From Pleodorina starrii (Eukaryota > Chlorophyta > Chlorophyceae > Chlamydomonadales > Volvocaceae), in contig BRXU01000018.1 in NCBI GenBank assembly GCA_030267565.1, forward strand, positions 744,001 through 808,000: DNA of 64,000 nucleotides, read 5' to 3'. Of the stretch, positions 35,801 through 45,951 are shown piece by piece. Numbering within the stretch: the first letter of the stretch is position 1; every line of letters begins with the position of its first letter. The notes under the pieces are model-generated. The model was not told the origin of the DNA and made no database searches. It saw only the letters and a program-made list of their open reading frames with translations. The position numbers and the translations under genes are program-made.

Positions 35801-37560
35801 GGGTGGCGTGCGGGGCGTGGGTCTGTCTCGCGATCTGGAGGCGTGGAGGCAGCGAGTGGTGTGGCTGCGAACACTCGCGGTCGAAGGAGGCGGCGGCGGG
35901 AGCGGCGGCGGCGGCGGCGGTTCTTCTGCCTCGCGGCGGCTGGCGGCGCTGCCGGACTTGTCGGATGCGGGGCTGCTGTCTAGAGCCGCTGTGTGGCTGG
36001 GTCCCCACCTGGGTGGGGTGCGCAGTAAGGGGGAGCTGCTGAAGCTGGAGTGGGGGGCGATAATCAGGTGGGTGGGGTGGGGGGGAAGAGGGTGGGGATG
36101 GGGTGAGGGTTAGGAGGGTGGGGGTTGGTGATGGGTTGGGGGGCGAGGGTGTGGCGTGGGGGAAAGGTGGGGTGGAGGAGGGGCGGGAACCGGAACCGGG
36201 AAGGGGGGTGGTAGGTTACGGACGGAAGGTGTGGTGAGAGGGTGAGAGGGGCGCTGCAGGGATCCGATTGATCCGTCTGGTCCGATTCCGCCTGGTGCAG
36301 TACTCACACCTAGATCTGGTGTGACGTGATGTGACGTAACGTGGTGTGATGTGATGTCTGATGTGCCCCCTCCCCTTCCCCAGGTCGCTCGTCCCCTGGG
36401 ACCTGGCTCAGCTTGTGGAGTCCGAGGCTCCCTCCCACCTGACCCTGCCCACCGGCACCCGCGCCCTGGTGGACTACAGCCGCGACCCCCCCGCGGTGCG
36501 CTGCAAGCTGCAGGAGGTGTTTGGACTGCCCGCCACACCGCTGCTGGCGGGGGGGCGGGTGCCGCTGACTCTGGAGCTGCTCAGTCCCGCGGGTCGACCG
36601 GCGGCGGTGAGTGGGAATGTGTTGGGTTGGGGTGGGGTGGGGTCCTGGGGCGGGGTGCAGCAGTCGCCTCGGTCGGTTAGACTCCAGGGTGGGGGCGGGG
36701 GCGGGGGTGGGGGATGTTCCGCCTCTTACGACTGTCTTTCTCTACGCCGCTGCCAACCAACTCCGGGCAGCCAGCCAACTGAGAACTGACCGACCAAACC
36801 GCCAAACCGTCCAACTGCCTCAACTAACCCAACCGTTTCCGCGTCGTACTCCGCAGGTGACCTCGGACCTGGCCAGCTTCTGGGTCAGTGCCTACCCCGA
36901 GGTACGGAAGGAGCTCCGGGGGCGTTACCCGAAACACGTGTGGCCCGAGGACCCGCTGCAGGTGGGGCTGGGGGGTGGAGGTGGGGGTGGGGGTGGGGCT
37001 GGGGCTGGGGCTGGGAGTGGGGGGGTCGCACTCGGGGAGCGGCGGCTTTGAGGTGCTGGAAAAGAAGAAAAAAGAACGCGGGCGCGGGGCCAAGAGGGCT
37101 GCGCGGACCCGCCGCCGGCTTGCGTGTGTGTGTTTACGTGTGTGTGTGGGGGGGGGGTGCATGCGCATGTGTACACGAGAGCTTCCCTGCGGGGTGTGCA
37201 TCATCGGGCGCTGCATCACCCGAGTGGACCCCAGGTGCCCTCCCGAGAGCGCAGGCACAGACAGGCGATGTAGTGCATGGGCGCGCGTTTGCCTGCCTGC
37301 CTGGGTGCCGGTGGATGCCCTCAAAAGGTCATCCTTTCACGCACATATCGCCCCTTGCTTGCCGCCTGGCTGCTGGGCTGCAGGCTGAGGCCACCCGGCT
37401 GACCAAGAAGCAGCTGGAGGCGCAGAACGCAGCGGCGGCGGCGGCGGGGTCGCAGGGTGCAGGCCCGGGGTCGGCGGGGAAGGGCGGGCCCGGATCCGGA
37501 TCCGGCGGTGGCGGTGGCAAGAAGGGATCGGGCGGCGGCGGTGGCGGCAGGCGCAAGTAG
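26859..37560 (+). CDS. hrpB: HrpB-type DEAH/DEFH ATP-dependent helicase, 18 exons, complete
   Basis: HrpB is a bacterial family of DEAH/RHA-like helicases; a nuclear algal copy is probably organelle-targeted, consistent with an Arg/Ser/Ala-rich N-terminus. Exons: 26859-27490, 27857-27914, 28519-28608, 28845-28955, 29417-29506, 29886-29980, 30404-30663, 30898-31085, 31421-31681, 31995-32243, 32696-32966, 33159-33785, 34252-34454, 34827-34961, 35787-36067, 36384-36606, 36857-36961, 37384-37560. They total 4056 nt, 1351 aa, in phase. Motifs in order: [13 protein letters not shown] (Walker A), [34 protein letters not shown] (II), VVMSATL (III), [12 protein letters not shown] (IV), [14 protein letters not shown] (V), [18 protein letters not shown] (VI). 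The HrpB-specific C-terminus includes [22 protein letters not shown] text and [20 protein letters not shown]. It is longer than bacterial HrpB (about 820 aa) because of a Gln/Glu run, a poly-Gly run and a 200-residue acidic/Ser insert in exon 12. Exons 14-18 lie in the segmental duplication. Confidence 0.95.
27527..27568. repeat. AGCAAAGCAG minisatellite
   Basis: About four direct copies of a 10-bp unit sit just inside hrpB intron 1, degenerating to GCGAAGCGAAG at the end. Confidence 0.75.
31943..31992. repeat. interstitial telomere-like repeat (CCCTAAA type)
   Basis: CCCCTAAA units in a row abut the acceptor of hrpB exon 10, ending CCCTAAAACCCCCAG. The volvocine telomere unit is TTTTAGGG. 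Confidence 0.75.
32991..33041. repeat. inverted telomere-like repeats in hrpB intron 11
   Basis: Three CCCTAAAA-type units (AAAACCCT x3) face AGGGTTTTAGGGTTT across about 13 bp, making a fold-back of telomeric units of both orientations 25 bp after exon 11. Confidence 0.8.
35353..35756 (+). mobile_element. tRNA-derived SINE with 10-bp target-site duplication
   Basis: The element spans 35363-35746 (384 bp). It is flanked by ACATACATAT at 35353-35362 and 35747-35756. The head is tRNA-like (TGGTCTGGATATGAC as the likely A-box side) with a perfect Pol III B box GGTTCGATTCC at 35406-35416. The body carries no ORF. The 3' end is ACTGTAAC followed by (AC)n. It lies in hrpB intron 14 and is absent from the same intron in unit B (42838-43080), which gives an empty-site comparison. 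Confidence 0.85.
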
Positions 37561-37783
37561 GACGGGATGCAAGTAGGACGGGATGCGTGGCGTGACCTGG
37601 ACCCCGTTTTTCCATATGGCTCGGTCTTGGACGTTGACCGCTTTGAGGGCTTGTTTTATCTTTTGTGGGTGTTGGGGGCTGGGGTTGGGATTGTGGGGGG
37701 GTCTGACCCGGTCCGCCTGGATCGTGGCGTGTCCTTGGAGGAAGGGGGGGTGTCCTGTGCCGCGAGGGGGTGATCTGTGTCGT

Positions 37784-37845
<62 letters not shown>

Positions 37846-40216
37846 AGAGAGGCGCTGCAAGGGAGAGACGGCTTCTTCGCGGTGCTGAGCTGCCCACGCT
37901 CATGTCGGTACCGCTGCGGGTCCGAAGTTCCCGATACGACCTGCGAGCGAATGTGGTGTGGGAAGATGCTTGTGGGTTCGTGGGTGGTAATAGAGGATGG
38001 AAGGACCCTGTAGGCAGTGGCGTCGAGGGGGGGGGGGAAGGGCCAACGATGGGGCGGTCGCTGAGCGCCGGCGTGAGGTGCATACGCTGCGTTTCCACGT
38101 GCGCAGTGTTCTACATACATGTCTAAACAGCGCTTGAGCAGCCGCTCTTTTAAACGACCCATTGCCGCGCCATGGGTGACCTAGGTGCGTGGAAACATTG
38201 CTCTGGCAGTGAGGGGCAGTGCTTAAGCTTGAGGCCCCAGATCGACCCTCGACAAGGCGTGTGCAATCAGCCCGCCTCCGACGCGAGTGAGTTGAGCTCT
38301 TAAGCTCGATGGCGGAGGGCACACTAGCGTCCGAAGAGCCATTGGCGTTCCAACTAGGTTTTGCCCGCCATGACCTGACCTCCTGACCGACAGCTCTTAC
38401 CTGGCCAGTTGTTTATGATGTTCCGGACCGACAAATGTGAAGATTTCTATTTGTAGGAAGGAGGAACCAACTACAACCAGCGACAAGGTGCAAAGGGACA
38501 GTAGAGGCATCTTCGAACGGCTCCATCCAAGGAGGGTTCCGTCAGGTTCCGTTGTAAGCTCGCTGCGCACCTGACGCTAAGGAAGTGGCCTCTTCCGCCG
38601 AAATAACCACACCCATGTTATATACATATCTAAATAAAAGCTCCACAGCGAGCATGGCATGTAAGGCCGATTTGGAGGTACGGTGGAGGAGGCAGGCGCA
38701 CAACCTCCGAGTGATCGCAAGGCTGATTGTGCGCCAGTTTCATCTGTCAATAACTGATATAACTGTATGTACATGAAACACTTGCAGTCGTGTATGATGC
38801 CTTCCTGTTGTATGTCAGAGCCCTTGTGTATGTCACAGCGAAGCCCACCTTTGCAGCGAGCCCTCAACATTTGAATTGAAGATCGTTAATTGTGCGAATA
38901 ATATAAATTAAAATTTACGAGGCTTAAATTGTCCGGATGACGCTGCGGTCGGACGACTCATTTATGGTGACTTTCAAGGACACCGGTAGGAATGGTCTGA
39001 AACCCTAGGTATCGAGGTCTCCTTGCCTGGGTCTTCTTGCCAGCCAGATGCATGACGCCTTTTAGTCAAACCTCAACATGGGTAAGTGACAATAAACCAA
39101 CAGCGCATCCCCAACGGGGTAACTTGGTTTGTTTGGAGGCCCGCCTCTTCTCCCCGCCCCTCTCGTAATCGCCCCTGTCCCTGCCCCCTGTACGTCATCG
39201 ATCGCCCCGATGCCTACCGTATTCACGGCTTAGGTCGCTGCGGCAACGTCTCGTCTCGTTGCTTCTTGTGTTTGTAAACCCAAACCAATCAACAATAACC
39301 GGGCGTAGGATTTGCTCCAGGCAGGCCCCACCGTTCCTACCATCACTCCTTGCTGACGGTGAAGGCAGCTCCGGTATATCGTGCCCACTGTCCAGGTTCG
39401 AGATGAGTCTTTGGTTCGAGGTGAGTCTTTACTTACAACGGCCGCCGGGCCTTGACCTAAGCGTCCAGATCATACACTTATTCCAACTGAGCCGTCAGGC
39501 TCCCAGGCTGCAAAACGCGTCACAGCTTTCATTTGCACATATCAAGAGAGACGGCAGCACCATTCACACGGCACCCCGAGTACGTACATCAGCACTTGTT
39601 TAGGGACTGCATCTATAACAAGGAGAACCGGCGTTTCCGACGGCTTGCCCGGCAAGACACGCACGGCGACCGGATACGTCTCCGGGGAGTTTTTATACAT
39701 ACGTGAATCGCACCACAACACACAATCTGCCAGTTTATCATGGGGTCTCCGCAGCACGGCTCCGCGACCGAAACGATGTGGAGTTTGAGCAGGCGTTGGG
39801 GAAGACCCGAACTGACCCAAACATGGACATCCAAACGCACGCGACGACAATGTAGGATGTGGCACAGACACACGATTACCAATTCATCGAGCGCAGAAGA
39901 AGCAGGGGAGTGGAAGTGCTTCCAAACCCTTGAACGGTTGGAGCAAGCGCCAAAAACCTATACATTGCTGTGCTGTGGAAATTGTGCCGACCACTCTGCA
40001 ATACCGCAATACCGCACTGGTACACAAAACGGCCGATTCGAAACATCTGATGCTCGAACCAATAAGAGTTGTGAATAGCGCCACTGAGCAATTTTTCGTC
40101 GAAGAACCTCTTGACAATCCACGAGGCAACAATGTGAATGCCTGCCACCAGCGCGCGCATTAAGATGTCGCTGTAGTCGAGCGCACTATTGCAGGGTCAT
40201 GTTGGCGTGGAGCGCT
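37561..40216. other. region between hrpB and the small-protein gene, unit A
   Basis: No coding exon is supported. It should hold the hrpB 3' UTR (candidate TGTAA signals at 38553-38557 and 38660-38664, +) and the small gene's 3' UTR (minus-strand TGTAA at 39433-39437). From 38,400 on the composition is much more AT-rich than the flanking genes. A pure (GT)n tract occupies about 37786-37842. Confidence 0.5.
37786..37842. repeat. (GT)n microsatellite
   Basis: Uninterrupted GT dinucleotides, about 28 units, 226 bp after the hrpB stop. In unit B the equivalent site (47832-47852) is only a short broken GT run. Confidence 0.95.
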
Positions 40217-40967
40217 TTAGAATCCGCCCATACCGCCCATTCCGCCCATGCCCATTCCGCCCATGCCCATTCCGCCCATGCCGCCAGTCGGGTCGAAGCC
40301 GCCCTGGCCCTGACCCTGGCCCATGGCGTCCATGGCATCCTGGAAGTCCTCGAAGTCTGTGCGGGCGGGCAAACAGTGGCAAACCCAACCCGCGTCAGCG
40401 ATCCTTTTGAGGCCCGGTGTATCGGTATCTTAAGTGGATTTGGAGAGGCAGGGGCTAGGGATGGGGGCCAGGTGAAGGGTAAAATATCGCCAGGTCTCGA
40501 CGCAAGGGGCCCGCAACAACGACCTTGAACAGATTAGGCGAAAGGTGCGATCGGCCTTCCACCCTTCCCCACCCCCCGAGGGCCTGTCACGGTCCGGCAA
40601 CGCACGAAAACATGCCTACGGTAACTGACCTGGCTTCTCTGGCTTGCCATGACCGCCCTTCCCGTGTGCACCGCCCTTGCCGCCGTGACGGGGCGGAGGG
40701 GCCATGGGCATTCCGGGCATGCCTTGTTTTTCAAAGGGAAGGGCCGTTGCGAGGGACGAGGGCCGTCAAAATGTCATACATGCCTGTTGCTTTATCAAAG
40801 CGAGAAAATGCAAGATATCACCTAACATGCACAAGACGAGGAAGACACCGGCACACTTTCCCGCGGACAACAACCAAGTGCCCTACGATCTTCTTCTAAC
40901 GCCGCTTATGTAACACCAACCCCCTGACAGAGTAAGCACCTGGCATTCCGGGGTACATCGGGAACAT
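40217..40967 (-). CDS. small Gly/Met/Pro-rich protein, 86 aa, unit A copy
   Basis: I do not recognise this protein. Coding exons: 40967-40940, 40722-40630, 40356-40217. They total 261 nt, in phase, with donors GTGCTT and GTCAGT. Three apparently non-coding leader exons precede them (41635-41601, 41509-41453, 41236-41197; donors GTAAGC, GTAAGT, GTGAGT). None contains an ATG, so the ATG at 40967 is the first in the spliced message. The last leader/coding exon runs 40994-40940. The product starts MFPMYPGMPG. It has a basic Lys/His/Gly middle, then an acidic amphipathic piece DFEDFQDAMDAMG, and ends in GGMG repeats. No signal peptide or membrane span is seen. It is intact and virtually identical in unit B. 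An alternative upstream coding frame would need a different splice and meets stops. Confidence 0.55.
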
Positions 40968-41196
40968 CTTGTGCAAGAGGATGTCGGGAAGAACCTGCGG
41001 GGCCAGTAAAGGGCAACGCTGCGAGTGAAGTTTCGGAACATATGTCAGGTCGCATTGCGCAACAAACATATAAACAACCAAGATGTCATGACAGACTGTT
41101 GAAATGGCTGATACGAGGATGGACAGGAACGCCTTTAGAACAGGCCGCTCTTTCACTTACCTACCGCTGAAAGTGTCGCGCTGAGATACGACTCAC

Positions 41197-41635
41197 CTTG
41201 TTCCGGTGGTCTTAAATGTCGTCTTCTGCTTGCAACCTACAAACACCCAAAGCGCAGCCGCTTTCAGCGTTGTCCACGTGGGGCGGGCTGGGCGCACCAG
41301 GAAGTGCACGGCGCGATATATGCAGCGAGCAATCATCACACGGACATGCAGTTCGGAATGACTTGTCGCTATGGGCCGAAGACGCAGCTCAAGAGCTTTA
41401 ACAGGACCGCACCACCATGCTTACGGTGCAGCAGCGGTGAAGTAACACTTACAGCTTGCGCGGCCAAAAATCGCCAACTGAAGGATTAAGGCGCTTGGAT
41501 ACAGAGTTCCTGCAAATGCAAACGGGTGATTGCGGCTGGAAGGTCGGTCGAACTGGGCATGTCGAAGACAGGGCCGCCCTGCAGCTGCACCATTGCTTAC
41601 CTCGCCAGCGATATTTCAGCGACTCCTTTCTATTA
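41197..41635 (-). other. 5' UTR exons of the small-protein gene, unit A
   Basis: Leader exons are proposed at 41635-41601, 41509-41453 and 41236-41197, each with a consensus donor and a TAG or CAG acceptor. Stops occur in most readings and no ATG is present, which supports a non-coding role. The region lies between the TATA box and the coding exons. Confidence 0.45.
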
Positions 41636-41658
41636 CAACAAAAAGGCTAGTGCAGAGG

Positions 41659-41667
41659 AATATATAC
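41659..41667 (-). promoter_or_regulatory. TATA box of the small-protein gene, unit A
   Basis: GTATATATT on the minus strand lies about 25-30 bp upstream of the proposed transcription start near 41635. It is conserved in unit B at 52089-52097. Confidence 0.5.
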
Positions 41668-41799
41668 GACCAAGAATTGACGAGCATGGAGCCGTGGACG
41701 AGCTGCCGGCCATTAACGGTTGGAATCAGAGCGGTTGAATCTGACGTTTGTTCTTAGAGTTTAGGAAGTCCAATTACCGGCACCAAACTTTCATACTTT

Positions 41800-42049
41800 G
41801 AATTCTCGTTACACGTAGCTGAGCCCGAGCCATTTCAGAACTGTGTCGGAAGGGTATTACTGCCCTTGACCGTCGGCCGCACCCCGCTTTGCAACCGCTT
41901 TGCATCCGGACATCGACCGCCATTGAATTCTCGTTACACGTAGCTGAGCCCGAGCCATTTCAGAACTGTGTCCGAAGGGTATTACTGCCCTTGACCGTCG
42001 CCCGCACCCCGCTTTGCAACCGCTTTGCATCCGGACATCGACCGTCATC
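41800..42049. repeat. 125-bp tandem duplication covering an RTTN poly(A) signal, unit A
   Basis: The block beginning GAATTCTCGTTACACGTAGC occurs at 41800 and 41925. Each copy contains a minus-strand TGTAA (41809-41813, 41934-41938), the expected signal for the RTTN transcript. The same duplication is present in unit B (52230-52478), so it predates the segmental duplication or was spread by conversion. Confidence 0.85.
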
Positions 42050-42077
42050 CACGCCCCCAACCTTTTCCAACACAGAC

Positions 42078-42374
42078 TCACGCATACTGGTCGCGCTGTG
42101 GTGACCAATCAGGAGGCAGCAGGTTGCCCTGCCAGGCATCTGCCGCGCTCGTCGTCGCCTGCAGCGCCGTCAACAGACCCGAAAGCTGCGAGCTGGCCAA
42201 ACCGACCCAATTCGGTTTCTTCTGCGATTCCACTTCCTCCAACACCAACAGCTTCGCCCTGCCCTCCAGCAAGGCAGCGCTGGCTCCACCGGGCGACTCG
42301 CCCTTCCCGGCCCCCAAGTAACTCCTCTCCAAAGCCGCCACGCGGTGCTGCTGCGCCCGGGCGCGGTCCTCCTC
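42078..42374 (-). pseudogene. RTTN: RTTN last-exon fragment, unit A
   Basis: This fragment holds the final ~98 codons of RTTN, ending DWSPQRDQYA and TGA at 42078. The frame is open but is cut at the duplication junction with no upstream exons or promoter of its own. Compared with unit B it has several amino-acid changes (for example Tyr for Cys, Val for Gly and Thr for Met). Confidence 0.9.
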
Positions 42375-44588
42375 CCACCATCCTTACCTTCCCCTCCCCA
42401 TCCTGCCAGCTGCCACCCCATCATCCTCCCCCTTCCTGCTGCGCCTCCTCCGCTGCGCCTCCTGCCGCCCGCAGGAGCGCGAGGTGGTGTTCTGGGCGAG
42501 TAGCAGCAAATCGGTTCTGGCGAGGAGGCAGAAGCGGTTGGGCTGTCTGGTGCTGTCGGAGAGGGCGGCGCCGGTCAGCGATGCGGCGGCGCTGCCGGCC
42601 CTGTTGCAGGTGGGGGCGGGTCGGGTCAGGGCGGGTGTGTGTGTGCGTGTATATGTGTGGGGGGAGTGTGTGTATGTGTGTATGTGGGGGGTTGTGTATT
42701 TCTGGGGAGAGGAAGGAGAGAGGGGGGAGGGAAGGGGAAAGGACGGAACCGAGGGACGAGGGCGAGGGCGATGCGATGTATTGGTGGTGGTGTGTGTGCG
42801 TGTGTGGTGGGTAGTTTGGAACATGGTAAGAGAGCAAAGCGCGGGGAGCAGCTCGGAACCGACTCGGCAGTACCGCAGCTTCCCGGGGGGGGGAGGGTCA
42901 CACGACCACCGCCCACCAGCCTCCGCCAGTACACAGATGTCCCCTCACCCCCACACTCACACTCACACCACCAGCCCCCTCCTCGCCAATACACAACCAT
43001 ACACTCTTACCTCCCCCCCACACACACATACACCAATACAATACAATACAATACAATACGCACGTGCTTACACGGGCTCGCAGGGCTTCAAGGAGATGGG
43101 TGGCGTGCGGGGCGTGGGGCTATCTCGCGATCTGGAGGCGTGGAGGCAGCGAGTGGTGTGGCTGCGAACCCTCGCAGTCCAAGGAGGCGGCGGAAGCGGT
43201 GGCGGTGGCGGTGGCGGCGGTTCGTCTGCCTCCCGGCGGCTGGCGGCGCTGCCGGACCTGTCGGATGCGGGGCTGCTGTCTAGAGCCGCTGTGTGGCTGG
43301 GTCCCCACCTGGGGGGGGTGCGCAGCAAGGGAGGAGCTGCTCAAACTGGACTGGGGGGCGATTATCAGGTGGGGTGGGGGGGGGAAGAGGGTGGGGTGGG
43401 GTGGGGGGGAGAGGGTGGGGTTGGTGATGGGTTGGGGGGCGAGGGTGTGGCGTGGGGGAAAGGTGGGGTGGAGGAGGGGCGGGAACCGGAACCGGGAAGG
43501 GGGGTGGTAGGTTACGGACGTGTGTGGTGGGGCGGTGGAAGGGCGCGGCAGGGAGGGACCCGATTGATCCGATTCCGTCCGGTGCAGTACTCACACCTAG
43601 ATCTGGTGTGATGTGATGTGATGCCTGATGTGCCCCCCCCCCCCACACACACACCCAGGTCGCTCGTCCCCTGGGACCTGGCTCAGCTTGTGGAGTCCGA
43701 GGCTCCCTCCCACCTGACCCTGCCCACCGGCACCCGCGCCCTGGTGGACTACAGCCGCGACCCCCCCGCGGTGCGCTGCAAGCTGCAGGAGGTGTTTGGA
43801 CTGCCCGCCACACCGCTGCTGGCGGGGGGGCGGGTGCCGCTGACCCTGGAGCTGCTCAGTCCCGCGGGTCGGCCGGCGGCGGTGGGTGGGGCTGGGATGG
43901 GGTCTTGGGGTGGGGTCTTGGGGTGGGGTCTTGGTTAGGGTTGGATTGGGGTCTTGGGTTGGGTTTGGGCTCAGCTGAGGAGTGGCGGTCAGCTGGGTTG
44001 CTGGGGGCGGGCTGGGGGCTGGGGGCTTAGGGGGGTGGAGGGTCAGGTATCCATCCCCGGGCGGGGGGGGAGGTAATGGGGCGTGCGGAGGCGGAGAAGG
44101 GGAGCCGGACGCCGGCGCCCGGGGGCATAGGCAGGAGTGGGCGGTGCCTGCCCCTGGGTGTGCGTTGGCGGTATCGTGCACCTGCCCCCGAGGTCGCAGT
44201 CGCCTCGGTCAGTCCGACTCCAGGGTGGGGGCGGGGGTGGGAGTGGGAGTGGGGGATGTTCCGCCTCTTATGGCTGTCTACCACTACGCCGCTGCCAACC
44301 AACTCCGGGCAGATAGCAACTGAGAACTGACCGACCAAACCACCAAACCGTCCAACTGCCTCAACTAACCCAACGACCCACGTCGTACTCCGCAGGTGAC
44401 TTCGGACCTGGCCAGCTTCTGGGTCAGTGCCTACCCCGAGGTACGGAAGGAGCTCCGGGGGCGTTACCCGAAACACGTGTGGCCCGAGGACCCGCTGCAG
44501 GTGGGGCTGGGGGGTGGGGGTGAGGGGTGAGAGGGTCGCACTTGAGGAGCGGAGGGTTTAGGGTGCTGGAAAGGAAAAAGGAAGAACG

Positions 44589-44592
<4 letters not shown>

Positions 44593-44624
<32 letters not shown>

Positions 44625-44775
44625 CTGTTACAGTATCTGCCGGGCCGACACTGGCCAGGGGCGCTAACCCGCCCACATACGGGAGACCGCCGAAGCACTC
44701 CTCTGTTGAGGAGGGGCGTACCACCTTGTCTGCACACTGCACCGGGAAGTGCTAACCGCTGCGCCGTAATCGTCA
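44593..44775 (-). mobile_element. SINE-like element sharing the LINE tail
   Basis: On the minus strand a Pol III A-box-like GGCGCAGCGGTTAGCAC (about 44749-44767) precedes a tail that ends GATACTGTAACAG, then TTACAC(AC)n. This tail aligns over roughly 80 bp with the tail at 45126-45210 (shared GAGTGCTT, GGCGGTCT, GGGTTAGC, CCCCTGGCCAG). Another tRNA-like stretch (GTAGAGCATGCG) lies near 44860, so the 5' limit is uncertain. Confidence 0.5.
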
Positions 44776-45125
44776 CAGGACAGCGTCCACCTGATTGTCC
44801 ATGTGCCAGCTAAGCTAGCCCCAGGCGCCTACTGTCCTCGGTCCACCGAACGCATGCTCTACAGCTGCGTAATCTACCAGGGCACTCACACCGGTGCCAT
44901 TGCCACCTCCTATATCCTTCGGAAGCCTGCCGCCGCCCGATCTTAGTTATCCAACCACCACCTGCTATGCAGTCTGGTCCAGGCCCTATGCAGACTCATT
45001 CCTCCACCACTGCTCTGCGGCAGCGTTGTAGTCTTCTTGGTGGCATCCCACTCCAGCCGCCCCGCGCACCAGAGGACACCATTGTCTCCAGCCTTCGACA
45101 CCCCGATCTCTTTCACCCGGGGGTG

Positions 45126-45141
45126 TGTGTGTGTGTGTGTG
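45126..45141. repeat. (TG)n at the LINE 3' terminus
   Basis: On the minus strand this is the (CA)n tail following GATACTGTAACGA. It separates the LINE from the additional SINE-like segment. Confidence 0.7.
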
Positions 45142-45951
45142 TCGTTACAGTATCTGACCGGGCCCTGACGCTGGCCAGGGGCTGCTAACCCAGCCCCGAC
45201 GGAAAGACCGCCTAAGCACTCTCCCCCTTGCGGTGGGAGAAGGGCGTGAGGGGCCGCTACCCCCTCCTGCTCGACGCGGAGCTGGCTGCGTCGTACACCC
45301 CATATACGGGTGTACGGCGCAGCGGCTCCCCAAAGGCTTGAGCTCACAGCCTGCCATATACGGCAGCTGGGCCCTTCGTCCGCACAAACAGCAGTCGCGC
45401 CGGCGCGCTACGCGGCGCCCGCGCTGTCCTGCCCGCCCTGAAGTCCTTGCAGCGCCGGGGCGCCCGGCCGGCCTGCTACCGGCTGGCGGTGCTCCTCTAG
45501 GCGCGAAAACAAAGCGCTGAGAACCTGCCCCGAGCTTGGTCCGGCTCGTGGGCGGTCAGCACCAAAGGAGAACCCAAGACAGCGCGCGCCCTACCCCTGC
45601 TACTACTCCTACTACGACGGCCCCGGAGAGGCCGGGGGGTGGCCCCTAGAGGCCGAGCTCCAGAGCGCCGCTTGGCCTCGACGCGGCAGGAGGTCGGGAG
45701 CGGGCCTTGCGGCAGCGGGCTAGGTGACGGAGCTATAGTTCGCACTAGGCGGCACCTCGCCAACTCTCCTCACTCTCGCTAAACCCGCTCCCTAAAGCCT
45801 CCCTCGCCTACAAAAGGCAGCCCGCGGCGGTCTCTGCACCCTAAGTCCTCTCGGACCCGAAGGACCCCCCCCCTCCTCCTCCCCTCCTCTCACGCCTCCC
45901 TGCCTCGACGCCCTAAGTTCCCTCCCTCACCCCTAAAGCCCCTTCATCCCC

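Larger units (their letters stand above)
34722..42374. repeat. segmental tandem duplication, unit A
   Basis: Unit A contains hrpB exons 14-18, the 3' flank, the small Gly/Met-rich gene and the last-exon tail of RTTN. It recurs directly at 42375-52811. The right boundary is the junction at 42374/42375. Sequence to the left matches RTTN at 52801-52811 (CGGTCCTCCTC) and sequence to the right matches hrpB intron 13 from 34722. A short C/T-rich microhomology (TCCTCC) is shared by both parents. Confidence 0.93.

Noticed and set aside
40217..40967. Assignment of the small protein to Hsp70/Hop/p23-type chaperones because of the GGMG tail
   Set aside because: No TPR, CS or DnaJ motif is present; Gly-Met repeats alone are not diagnostic.
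40896..41156. Longer hydrophobic N-terminus for the small Gly/Met-rich protein (unit A)
   Set aside because: That reading runs through an intron; CCCCGCAG at 40995-41002 is a clear acceptor, and the upstream exon 41236-41197 does not join in a stop-free frame.
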